Assembly: GCA_902727895.1 (NCBI GenBank)
Contig: CACVAP010000061.1
Span: forward strand, 29,988-93,987
Origin: an uncultured Sulfurovum sp.
GTDB lineage: Bacteria > Campylobacterota > Campylobacteria > Campylobacterales > Sulfurovaceae
Direction of reading: 5' to 3'
Length of the DNA: 64,000 nt
Made by a program: the position numbers and the translations under genes. Positions 42,882-50,545 of the stretch are shown here, one piece after another. The notes below the pieces were generated by a model. The model ran no database searches. It saw nothing but the letters and a program-made list of their open reading frames with translations, and was not told the origin of the DNA. Position 1 is the stretch's first letter, and each line of letters opens with the position of its first letter.

Positions 42882-44984
42882 TTAAAAGTCACGAGAAACA
42901 GTTACACCAAATGTTCTTGGCATACCTTGTTGTGTGTAAAGTTCAGATATATACCCATTTCCAGGGTTGTTTCCAAAACTTCCAAAACCTCTGGTGGTGT
43001 AGTCTTCATCAGCAATATTTCTAGCCCAAAGGATTGCTGTCCAATCACTGTTTGTGTATTCTAAGCTACTGTTGATAAGTTTGTAAGCATCTGCTTTATA
43101 AGCTGGCAAACCAGCTGTTTGTCTATCAGAGTAATAAGCTGCACCTCTACCTTCAATATTTGCTTTTAAAGTCAATGAGTCGCTTAATAGTACGTCTCCA
43201 CCCACATTAAATTGGTATGAAGGTGATTGTGCTGGTGCTCTACCACTTAAGCTAACATAAGCAGGGTTTGCTTCATTAAAAGTGTCAAATTTAGATTTTA
43301 AAAGACCTACATTTGTAAAGAAATGTAATGAATCCGTAGGGTAATAATCTAATTCAGACTCAAGACCATAGTAAGAACCTTTAGCTGCATTAGAAGTAAA
43401 GTCAATAAAGTCTGTACTTCCATCTGCACGTACTTGAGTATTAGAACTTTTTATTTGTTGGTCATCTCTTTTTCCGTAGAAAAAGTTTAAACGGCTTGTT
43501 AATTTGTTATCCATATGAGATGAGTTTACCCCAAGGTCTAAGTTCCATAAACTTTCAGTTGTATACTCTTTCTCAGCTGCTGTTAATGAATTGTCAGCAT
43601 TTACACCACCTGGTTTATAACCTTTTGAAAGCGTTGTATAAAATAAAGCATCTTCATTAGCTTCATAGTTTAATCCAACTTTTCCACCAACAAGTGTTTC
43701 CTTGGTATTAATATTTACGGCATCAGAATCAGAATAGTTTGCTTCCCATTTCTCAAGTCTCAACCCTGTAATCAATGTAAATTTATCAGTTATTTTAGAA
43801 TCGAACTGACCATAAGCAGCTAAGGTATCTGTCTGAAAGTCACTCTTAAACTGACTTGGTAAATAGTCATAATTTCGTGTAAGCTCTTCATTTTGATCTC
43901 TATAATAAGCACCTACTGTCCATGCTGTACTGGCATTAAAAATACGTCCATCTTCATCTGAAATTAATCTAACATCCATATTTGTTTGTTTCCTATCACG
44001 AAGATATTGATCAAAGGCAGCATATGGATATTTATCAGCAGTAAACTCATTAGGATTTGACCAATCAACATCGAAAGAGTATTCTGAGTCTGTACGACTT
44101 TGACCTAAGTTTGCTACCAAGTGCATTTTTGAATTAATTTGTGAAGTAGAAGTTAATGAAAATGCATTTGTCTTTTGTGTATCTTTCCCTGGTTGATTGG
44201 CAGTTGAAGTACGTGAGTTATCAAGTGTAAAAGCATCATAGCCATTATCAACATCACTGTGTACTAAATTTAAATCAATAGTATGCTGGTCTGTAGCCAA
44301 CCATCTCAATTGTGCTTTTGTTGCAAACTCATTGATATCATTAGTATCTTTACGATTTAAAAATGAATTTTTCATAAAACCATCAGATTTATTTTTGTAA
44401 ACAGAGATACGCCCTAAAAGTTTATCTTCTACAAGTGAACCACCTACAGCAGCACCAAATGCTTTAGTATTGTAGTTACCAACAGTTGCTTCTACTCTAC
44501 CTGTTGTCTCTTTTGTTGGTTCATTTGACGTTACATTAATAACCCCAGCCATTCCATTTGAACCAAAAGTAGTTCCTTGTGGACCTCTAAGTACTTCTAC
44601 TTGTTTTACATCAAACATACTAATACCTAAAGTATTTTGAGAAAAATCAATACCATCCATGTTAATACCAACAGAAGGATTAATCGGTGTTACAAACTGG
44701 CTACGTTCACCAATTCCACGAATTTGTACGTATTTTGCTTTTGAAGCACCAGCTGAAAAGTTTACATTTGGTGTTGCTGCCAAGGTGTCAACAAATGTTT
44801 TAGAAGACTTATCATAAAGTTCCTCTTCCCCAATAACAGTAATGGCTTTTGAAGTTTGTGAAAGCTTTGCTTCTCTAAAGTCAGCTGAAACGACAATAGG
44901 ATCAAGCTCTGTTTCTGCTGTAGCAGTGTTAGTTAAAAGTGCAGATATTGCGACAAATGAGAGTGTTAAGTATTTTGGATTCAT
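42882..44984 (-). CDS. TonB-dependent outer-membrane receptor, probably for thiamine
   Basis: Signal peptide (residues 1-21, ending NTATA), plug domain from about 35 to 160 (VKQVEVLRGPQGTTFGSNGMAG), then a 22-strand barrel with DLNLVHSDVDNGYDA- and YFYGKRDD-type segments and a C-terminal Phe (SRDF). 700 residues. I chose the ATG at 44984, which has AAGGG five bases upstream and sits in the riboswitch-controlled leader; a longer frame to 45008 would start inside the expression platform. TPP control implies thiamine or precursor uptake with the adjacent PnuC-type permease. Confidence 0.9.
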   Translation of the reverse strand: MNPKYLTLSFVAISALLTNTATAETELDPIVVSADFREAKLSQTSKAITVIGEEELYDKSSKTFVDTLAATPNVNFSAGASKAKYVQIRGIGERSQFVTPINPSVGINMDGIDFSQNTLGISMFDVKQVEVLRGPQGTTFGSNGMAGVINVTSNEPTKETTGRVEATVGNYNTKAFGAAVGGSLVEDKLLGRISVYKNKSDGFMKNSFLNRKDTNDINEFATKAQLRWLATDQHTIDLNLVHSDVDNGYDAFTLDNSRTSTANQPGKDTQKTNAFSLTSTSQINSKMHLVANLGQSRTDSEYSFDVDWSNPNEFTADKYPYAAFDQYLRDRKQTNMDVRLISDEDGRIFNASTAWTVGAYYRDQNEELTRNYDYLPSQFKSDFQTDTLAAYGQFDSKITDKFTLITGLRLEKWEANYSDSDAVNINTKETLVGGKVGLNYEANEDALFYTTLSKGYKPGGVNADNSLTAAEKEYTTESLWNLDLGVNSSHMDNKLTSRLNFFYGKRDDQQIKSSNTQVRADGSTDFIDFTSNAAKGSYYGLESELDYYPTDSLHFFTNVGLLKSKFDTFNEANPAYVSLSGRAPAQSPSYQFNVGGDVLLSDSLTLKANIEGRGAAYYSDRQTAGLPAYKADAYKLINSSLEYTNSDWTAILWARNIADEDYTTRGFGSFGNNPGNGYISELYTQQGMPRTFGVTVSRDF

Positions 44985-45014
44985 TTTTTCCCTTGTTATA
45001 TTAATCAAGAGAAG
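44985..45014 (-). promoter_or_regulatory. translational expression platform of the TPP riboswitch
   Basis: On the mRNA, TTCTCTTG (45013-45006) can pair with CAAGGGAA (44995-44988), an 8-bp stem with one G-U pair and a 10-base loop, which hides the AAGGG ribosome site. The same bases (45014-45007) also pair perfectly over 8 bp with AAGAGAAG (45053-45046) at the 3' end of the aptamer. The two helices exclude each other. Confidence 0.65.
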
Positions 45015-45042
45015 AGGTTTTGTAATAGCACATTAAGTAAAT

Positions 45043-45130
45043 AAGCTTCTCTTCCCTACGCTGGAATTATCCAGTTCAAGTTCAACGGGTTTTCTCAGCT
45101 TTAGTCAGAAGACTTTAGCACCCCGAGAGG
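45043..45130 (-). ncRNA. TPP riboswitch (THI element)
   Basis: Read on the minus strand: CGGGGTGC, then CTGAGA, ACCCGTTGAAC, CTGGATAAT, CCAGCGTAGGGAA, the conserved blocks of the TPP aptamer in correct order, with P1 formed by CCTCTC and GAGAAG (one mismatch). Lies just upstream of the TonB receptor gene and regulates it with the pnuC-type gene. Confidence 0.95.
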
Positions 45131-45372
45131 ATTGATAAGCGTTTTATACAAGAAATAAGATTAGATAAGGGTTAAGTTTTAAAAAGTTATTGATTTGGAT
45201 ATCTATTTTTTGAATGTAAGTCATAGTACGGATGGTAAGAGTAATGTGTTTGATATTTACCATTATTTTTATAAAATTAACATAAAGATTAAGTACTAAT
45301 AAAATTATAAGTAATACCAAAAAGCTAAGTAATGTTAAAATATAATAAAAAATGTTACTTATAAGGATGATA

Positions 45373-45813
45373 ATGGACAATACTGATAGCACAGCTCTTT
45401 TAAATCCTGATTATTATAGTGCTTCTACTTATGTTGAACAAGAGGGAAACACAAATTACTTACGTATATTGGTGAAGGTTTTGATAGCTGGACTAATTAT
45501 AGTAGGGGTGGTTTTACTTTATAAATATTTAAGTAAGAATAATTATTTTGAATTTAGTAAAGATTTTACTCCAAAAACACCTATTGTTAGAGAAGAACCG
45601 ATGGAAGTAAAAGTAACTAAGGTTAAAGATGTTGCGCTTATAGTTGAAGTAGTAAAAGTAGTTGATGTAGAAAAGAGGGAAGTTGTGAAAGTTTATTCAG
45701 CTCCAAAAGTACTACAAAAAGTGACTCTACCTATAAAACCTAAAGTAGCAACTAGTAATGAGTTATCAGAGGAATACATTAAATTGGTACAAGAATCTCT
45801 TGGGAACTATTAG
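45373..45813 (+). CDS. hypothetical single-helix membrane protein, 146 aa
   Basis: One membrane helix at about residues 32-53, between a short polar cytoplasmic part and a Val/Lys-rich extended C-terminal region ending with EEYIKLVQESLGNY. I chose the ATG at 45373 with AAGGA five bases upstream. The extended KV/VE-rich tail resembles a TonB-like periplasmic spanner, but the TonB domain is absent. No family recognised. Monocistronic. Confidence 0.6.
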   Translation: MDNTDSTALLNPDYYSASTYVEQEGNTNYLRILVKVLIAGLIIVGVVLLYKYLSKNNYFEFSKDFTPKTPIVREEPMEVKVTKVKDVALIVEVVKVVDVEKREVVKVYSAPKVLQKVTLPIKPKVATSNELSEEYIKLVQESLGNY

Positions 45814-45910
45814 CTTTTTATTCCTATAGGCATTTAAAAATATTGATAGCTAAGCTAACTCTTATGATATAAAGTATAAAAGTTAGGAATATAACACATA
45901 GGAGTCTTGA

Positions 45911-47113
45911 ATGACAAATGAAACTGTCTTAGATGCATTAAAGAATGTAACTTATCCAGGATTTACGAAAGATATCGTAACTTTTGGTTTTGTAAAAGAT
46001 GTAAATATTGAAGGTGATAAAGTATCTTTCACAGTAGATATTACTTCTTCAGCAGATGAAGTAAAAGGTCAGATTGTATCTGAAGCTACAGCTGAACTTA
46101 AAAAGCTTGGTTTTTTAGCAATTGATGTAAATGTTAAAGCGCCAGAAGCTCCAAAGCAAATGTCTAACTCTGTAACGGGTAAAAATATTGCTCCTCATAT
46201 TAAAAACTTTGTGATGGTTTCTTCAGGTAAGGGTGGGGTTGGTAAATCAACTACTTCTGTTAACTTGGCAATCGCTTTGGCAATGCAAGGTAAAAAAGTA
46301 GGTATCTTAGATGCTGATATTTATGGACCAAACATTCCTCGAATGATGGGTGTACATGGTGTAAAACCAGAGATGCAAGGTAATAAAGTTTTACCAATTG
46401 AAGCTTATGGTATCGAAATGATGTCAATGGGTGCGCTTGCAGAAGATGGTCAGTCATTAATCTGGAGAGGTTCAATGATTATGAAAGCCATTGAGCAGTT
46501 TTTAAGAGATATTTTATGGTCTGAATTAGATGTACTGGTAATCGACATGCCACCGGGAACAGGTGATGCTCAATTATCATTGGCTCAGTCTGTACCTGTT
46601 ACAGCTGGTATTGTTGTTACAACACCTCAGCAAGTAAGTCTTGATGATTCTAAACGTTCATTAAATATGTTTGATAAGTTCCATATTCCTATTGCTGGTG
46701 TAATTGAGAACATGTCAGGATTTATTTGTCCTTCATGTGAAACTGAATCAGATATTTTTGGTATGGGAACAGCTCAAGAGATTGCAGACGAATTTAAAAC
46801 ATCATTAATGGCACAAGTACCAATAGAACCAGCTATTAGACATGGTGGAGATACAGGTCAGCCTATTACTTTCCATAAACCAGACTCTGAAACAGCTAAA
46901 CGTTATCAGAAAGCTGCGACTGACTTGTTAACATTCCTTGACAAAGTAAGTGCAGAAGGTGGTGTAGACAATGCATCAATGCAACCAACAACACCTCCAG
47001 GTGTATCAGCGTGTAGTACAGGTTCTACAGCAGCAGCTGCTCCAGCGAAACCAGCTCCAAAAACTGATGCTGCTCCTGCTGGTGGATGTTGTGGTGGTGG
47101 ACACTGTGACTAA
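45911..47113 (+). CDS. Mrp/ApbC iron-sulfur cluster carrier ATPase
   Basis: N-terminal MIP18/DUF59-like domain (1-90), then the P-loop GTPase-type fold: SSGKGGVGKSTTSVNLA with the deviant Walker A (about residue 105-121), DADIYGPNIP, DMPPGTGDAQL, and the conserved CPSC-like FICPSCE. The C-terminus has an Ala/Pro-rich linker and ends in CCGGGHCD, an extra cysteine cluster that is unusual. It delivers Fe-S clusters to apoproteins in the cytosol. 400 residues. Confidence 0.93.
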   Translation: MTNETVLDALKNVTYPGFTKDIVTFGFVKDVNIEGDKVSFTVDITSSADEVKGQIVSEATAELKKLGFLAIDVNVKAPEAPKQMSNSVTGKNIAPHIKNFVMVSSGKGGVGKSTTSVNLAIALAMQGKKVGILDADIYGPNIPRMMGVHGVKPEMQGNKVLPIEAYGIEMMSMGALAEDGQSLIWRGSMIMKAIEQFLRDILWSELDVLVIDMPPGTGDAQLSLAQSVPVTAGIVVTTPQQVSLDDSKRSLNMFDKFHIPIAGVIENMSGFICPSCETESDIFGMGTAQEIADEFKTSLMAQVPIEPAIRHGGDTGQPITFHKPDSETAKRYQKAATDLLTFLDKVSAEGGVDNASMQPTTPPGVSACSTGSTAAAAPAKPAPKTDAAPAGGCCGGGHCD

Positions 47114-47120
47114 AAAGTAG

Positions 47121-47173
47121 AGTATAGTTTTTAACTATACTGTTGAATATAGATAGAAAGTTCTATCTATATT
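47121..47173. terminator. tandem hairpins between mrp and the opposing gene
   Basis: First a 9-bp perfect stem (47121-47129 with 47133-47141), then a 13-bp perfect stem with a 2-base loop (47146-47158 with 47161-47173), followed on the plus strand by TTG and on the minus strand by T-containing DNA. Placed between two convergent genes, it is probably a bidirectional terminator. Confidence 0.55.
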
Positions 47174-47192
47174 TTGTTGATGAAGATTTGTA

Positions 47193-47414
47193 TTAGGCTA
47201 CTCGTTGAAGTTGCATGTACCAATCTTCATCACAATCTGCATCAACCACAGTAATTTCCAGTCCTGCTGAACTCATTTCAGCATCTACAATATGTTCTTG
47301 AGGAATATCAAGCATTTGCTCACAATAGTCAAGTGCATTGTTTAACTCACTCAAATCATTTATATTCCAACTTTTATCTAACTTTCGTTTTCTTATTACA
47401 AAAAACTCTTCCAT
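47193..47414 (-). CDS. small acidic hypothetical protein, 73 aa
   Basis: Soluble, acidic, one Cys (DADCDED), no signal. Its start (MEEFFVIRKRK) is preceded by AAGGAG, an excellent ribosome site, so it is real. No family recognised. It converges on mrp. Confidence 0.6.
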   Translation of the reverse strand: MEEFFVIRKRKLDKSWNINDLSELNNALDYCEQMLDIPQEHIVDAEMSSAGLEITVVDADCDEDWYMQLQRVA

Positions 47415-47757
47415 ATCTAACTCCTTTGAAAAATTGATATGTCAAATTTTAATGAATTATTGATTCAAATACAATAGAATTTTAAAAAATAATGATATTT
47501 ATTATTGTTTTTATAATTATTTTTATAATCAAAAAAATACTCATATACAAAACAATATTATAATATAAAATAAAACTTTAAATAAAATTTTATGTTTATT
47601 AGTGTTTTAATCATAAAAAGCTTAGGAGAAAATAAAGATAAATAAAAGTTTTTGAAACACATTATTTAAAATTTTAATAAAATATAATTAAATCAAATAT
47701 ATTTGTATTATTCTTGCTATAATAAAAATGAAACTATTTAAAATTAAAGGATTACAC
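47415..47757. other. AT-rich intergenic region
   Basis: 343 bases of very AT-rich DNA between divergent genes. An extended -10 box (TGCTATAAT, 47715-47723) marks a likely promoter for the membrane gene to the right. No ORF with ribosome site and no structured RNA was seen in the rest. Confidence 0.5.
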
Positions 47758-48183
47758 ATGGGTACATTAATGTTAGCTATCGGGGCTGGACTGTTATACA
47801 ATATGATTGTTTTTTATATTTGTGAAGAAAAATCACTCAAAAATGCAGACTTCTCAGATATGAAATGTTTGATACAAGAAGAAGTTGATATGTCAGAGTG
47901 TTTTGAAACTTACAATACAATACAGTACATGATGTACTTTTTAGCATCAGCATTTATTTTTGGAGTATTGGCTACGAAGTTCTTTTTAATTCCTGCAGGT
48001 GTTGATTTAGCTGGGTTAATGGCTTATGTCTTTATTCCTTCTCTATTAGGTTCACTATTGATTTTACTGGTAAAATGGAGATTTCAACCATTTGTTAAGT
48101 TAGTGTCCTCTTTTATGTATGGTAGTGGATATTTGACAGCAACAGGTATAGCTGTTGCTTTAGTTTACTTCTTAGGACAGTAG
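47758..48183 (+). CDS. hypothetical membrane protein, 141 aa
   Basis: Helices at about 3-21, 55-72, 79-102 and 118-138, with two Cys (KCLI, SECFE) in the first extramembrane loop that may form a disulfide. I chose the ATG at 47758 because AAAGGATTA sits right before it; the longer frame lacks a site. No family recognised. A strong terminator follows. Confidence 0.6.
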   Translation: MGTLMLAIGAGLLYNMIVFYICEEKSLKNADFSDMKCLIQEEVDMSECFETYNTIQYMMYFLASAFIFGVLATKFFLIPAGVDLAGLMAYVFIPSLLGSLLILLVKWRFQPFVKLVSSFMYGSGYLTATGIAVALVYFLGQ

Positions 48184-48192
48184 ATATTTTTA

Positions 48193-48224
48193 GTTACGGC
48201 AGCTTTGTCGTAACACTTTTTTTC
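48193..48224 (+). terminator. rho-independent terminator
   Basis: A 9-bp stem with one G-T pair (GTTACGGCA/TGTCGTAAC, 48193-48201 with 48206-48214, loop GCTT) is followed by AC and a T7 run. The clearest intrinsic terminator in the window. Confidence 0.9.
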
Positions 48225-48299
48225 TTTCAACCTCAACAAATCTCAACTTTTAATTATTTCAGATAAAATTCCTTACTTAATATATGAAAAAGGACAATT

Positions 48300-48563
48300 A
48301 TGTCAAACACTGAAAAACTAAAAAACTTTTTAGTTCAAGAAATTATTCCAGATTTAGAGGAAGCAATAGATGAAATGTTTGGATTTATAGAAAAAGCCAA
48401 AATGGCTTCTATAGCAGACAAGGAAGAGTTACAAGAACTTCAAGAGATGCATTCAGAATGTAAAGATATTGTTATAGAAATTGAAGCTGGTGACATGGAT
48501 GATAATGAAGCTGGTGACATTTTAGCCGAGTTTGTAGAGATGAAAACCTCAGACGACGAGTAA
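48300..48563 (+). CDS. small acidic helical hypothetical protein, 87 aa
   Basis: Entirely alpha-helical, acidic (pI low), probable coiled coil between residues 10 and 60, no signal peptide. AAAGGACAATT precedes the ATG. Five bases before gmhB, so probably co-transcribed with the heptose genes. No recognised domain; may be a small adaptor. Confidence 0.6.
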   Translation: MSNTEKLKNFLVQEIIPDLEEAIDEMFGFIEKAKMASIADKEELQELQEMHSECKDIVIEIEAGDMDDNEAGDILAEFVEMKTSDDE

Positions 48564-48567
48564 GCTT

Positions 48568-49095
48568 TTGCAAAAAGCACTCTTTCTAGACCGAGACGGT
48601 ATTATTAATATTGATCATGGTTATATTTACCAAATAGAGAAGTTTGAATTTACAGAAGGTTTATTTGACTTATTAAGACTCTTTATAGAAAAGGATTATC
48701 TTCTTTTTGTGGTAACTAATCAGTCGGGTATTGGAAGAGGCTACTATACTGAAGATGATTTTCAAACCTTGACTAACTGGATGCTAAAAGCATTGAAAAA
48801 AGAAGGGATTAAAATTTCTTCTGTACATTACTGTAAACATGCTCCTGAAGAGTATTGTTCTTGTCGTAAACCTCAGACAGGTATGGTTGATGAAATTCTT
48901 TTTAAACATAAACTTGATTTAGATAACTCATGGCTTATTGGTGATAAACAAAGTGATATTGATTTAGCACAAAATGCAAAAATATCAAATAGTATTGCCA
49001 TAGGTAAAAGAGTGATAAGTAACTCAACTTTATCTTTTGAAACAATTTTAGAATGTAAACTTTTCTTAGAAGAAAATCAAGTTAAAATTAGATAA
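48568..49095 (+). CDS. gmhB: D-glycero-beta-D-manno-heptose-1,7-bisphosphate 7-phosphatase
   Basis: HAD phosphatase that removes the 7-phosphate in ADP-heptose synthesis. Motif I FLDRDGIINID (nucleophile Asp), motif II VVTNQSGIGRG, the zinc-binding CKHAPEEYCSCRKP loop that marks GmhB, and motif IV LIGDKQSDI. 175 residues. A TTG start is required, since DRDG lies only eight residues in. Part of the gmhB-hldE-gmhA set. Confidence 0.93.
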   Translation: MQKALFLDRDGIINIDHGYIYQIEKFEFTEGLFDLLRLFIEKDYLLFVVTNQSGIGRGYYTEDDFQTLTNWMLKALKKEGIKISSVHYCKHAPEEYCSCRKPQTGMVDEILFKHKLDLDNSWLIGDKQSDIDLAQNAKISNSIAIGKRVISNSTLSFETILECKLFLEENQVKIR

Positions 49096-49114
49096 AACTT
49101 TTATAGGATTTTTG

Positions 49115-50542
49115 ATGGATAGAATACGAAAAAAAAGACCCAATATCGCAGTTATTGGGGATTTAATGATAGATCATTATATTTGGGGTTCTTGCGAACG
49201 TATTTCTCCTGAAGCACCTGTACAAGTGGTTAATGTGAGTAAAGAAAGTGCTGTTTTAGGTGGTGCTGGAAATGTTATTAATAATCTAATCTCTTTAGGT
49301 TCTGATGTTTCTATTTTTTCGGTGATTGGAAATGATGCCAATGCTAATGAATTAGAAGAACTTCTCTCTAGTATAGCTAAAGAGAAAGTTACTTTAATAC
49401 ATGAGTTTAATCGTCGTACTACTAAGAAAAGTCGGATTATCGCTTCTAACCAACAAGTCATTCGTTATGATGATGAAACAGTAGAAAATATATCTCTCTC
49501 TTCTGAAGATGCTTTACTTCAAGCATTAAAACTTAATTTATCCGATTTTGATGTTTTATTATTGTCTGACTATGGAAAAGGTGTTTTAACAAAAAGTTTG
49601 ACACAAAAGATTATTACTCTTGCTAAAGATATGAACAAATTAGTCTTAGTAGATCCTAAAGGGCATGATTACTCAAAATACTTTGGTGCAACACTTTTAA
49701 CACCTAATAAAAAAGAAGCTGTAGAGGCAACTAAAATAGATATTAGAGATGATGAGAGTTTATCTAAGGCATTAAATCAACTTAAAAATAGTTTGGACTT
49801 AGATTATTCATTAATTACACTTAGCGAAGATGGTATTGGTCTCTTAGATGATGACGTAAAGGTCATTCCTACGGTTGCTAGAGAAGTATTTGATGTAACA
49901 GGAGCTGGTGATACAGTATTGGCTTCATTGGGTATTGCTATGGCATCTGGTTTTAGTATTGTTGAAGCTTGTGAATTTGCCAATAAAGCAGCAGCTGTGG
50001 TTGTCGCTAAAGTAGGATCAGCTACTGTTACTTTGAATGAAATTGAAGAGTATGAACACTCATTAAATCAAGGTAAGTCAGAAAGTAAGATTAAAAACTT
50101 TGAACAGATAGAACGTATTGCTAAACGTCTAAAAGAGCAGGGACGAAAAATTATTTTTACCAATGGTTGCTTTGACATACTCCACCGTGGGCATGCTACT
50201 TATTTACAACAAGCAAAAGAGTTAGGTGATATTCTTGTTTTAGGACTTAATAGTGACGAAAGCATTACCCGACTAAAAGGTAAAGATAGACCCATTAACC
50301 AGTTAGAAGACAGAGCTTTCTTAATTGGGGCATTAGAAAGCATTGACTTTGTTGTACCTTTTTCAGAAGACACACCCTATGAACTTATTAAATTAGTTAA
50401 GCCAAATATTTTGGTTAAAGGTGCAGACTATGAAGGTAAAGAGGTAATTGGTTCGGATATCGTAGATGAAGTTAAATTGATAAGTTTTGTAGAGGGTAAA
50501 AGTACTACTGCAATGATTTGTAAAATTAATGGGGAAGGATAA
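49115..50542 (+). CDS. hldE: bifunctional heptose 7-phosphate kinase / 1-phosphate adenylyltransferase
   Basis: Two-domain enzyme of the ADP-heptose pathway. The PfkB-like kinase half (about 1-310) has VIGDLMIDHYIWG, LGGAGNVINNL, DPKGHDYSKYFGA and VTGAGDTVLA; the cytidylyltransferase-like half (about 335-475) has FTNGCFDILHRGHATYL and LKGADYEGKEVIGSD. Start at ATG 49115 after TTTATAGGATT. 475 residues. Downstream of gmhB and upstream of the YejM-like gene. Confidence 0.95.
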   Translation: MDRIRKKRPNIAVIGDLMIDHYIWGSCERISPEAPVQVVNVSKESAVLGGAGNVINNLISLGSDVSIFSVIGNDANANELEELLSSIAKEKVTLIHEFNRRTTKKSRIIASNQQVIRYDDETVENISLSSEDALLQALKLNLSDFDVLLLSDYGKGVLTKSLTQKIITLAKDMNKLVLVDPKGHDYSKYFGATLLTPNKKEAVEATKIDIRDDESLSKALNQLKNSLDLDYSLITLSEDGIGLLDDDVKVIPTVAREVFDVTGAGDTVLASLGIAMASGFSIVEACEFANKAAAVVVAKVGSATVTLNEIEEYEHSLNQGKSESKIKNFEQIERIAKRLKEQGRKIIFTNGCFDILHRGHATYLQQAKELGDILVLGLNSDESITRLKGKDRPINQLEDRAFLIGALESIDFVVPFSEDTPYELIKLVKPNILVKGADYEGKEVIGSDIVDEVKLISFVEGKSTTAMICKINGEG

Positions 50543-50545
50543 AAA

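Noticed and set aside
45144..45392. Hydrophobic 82-codon minus-strand frame
   Set aside because: No ribosome site, overlaps the start of a better supported plus-strand gene, and consists of the low-complexity Ile/Leu-rich translation expected from antisense AT-rich DNA.
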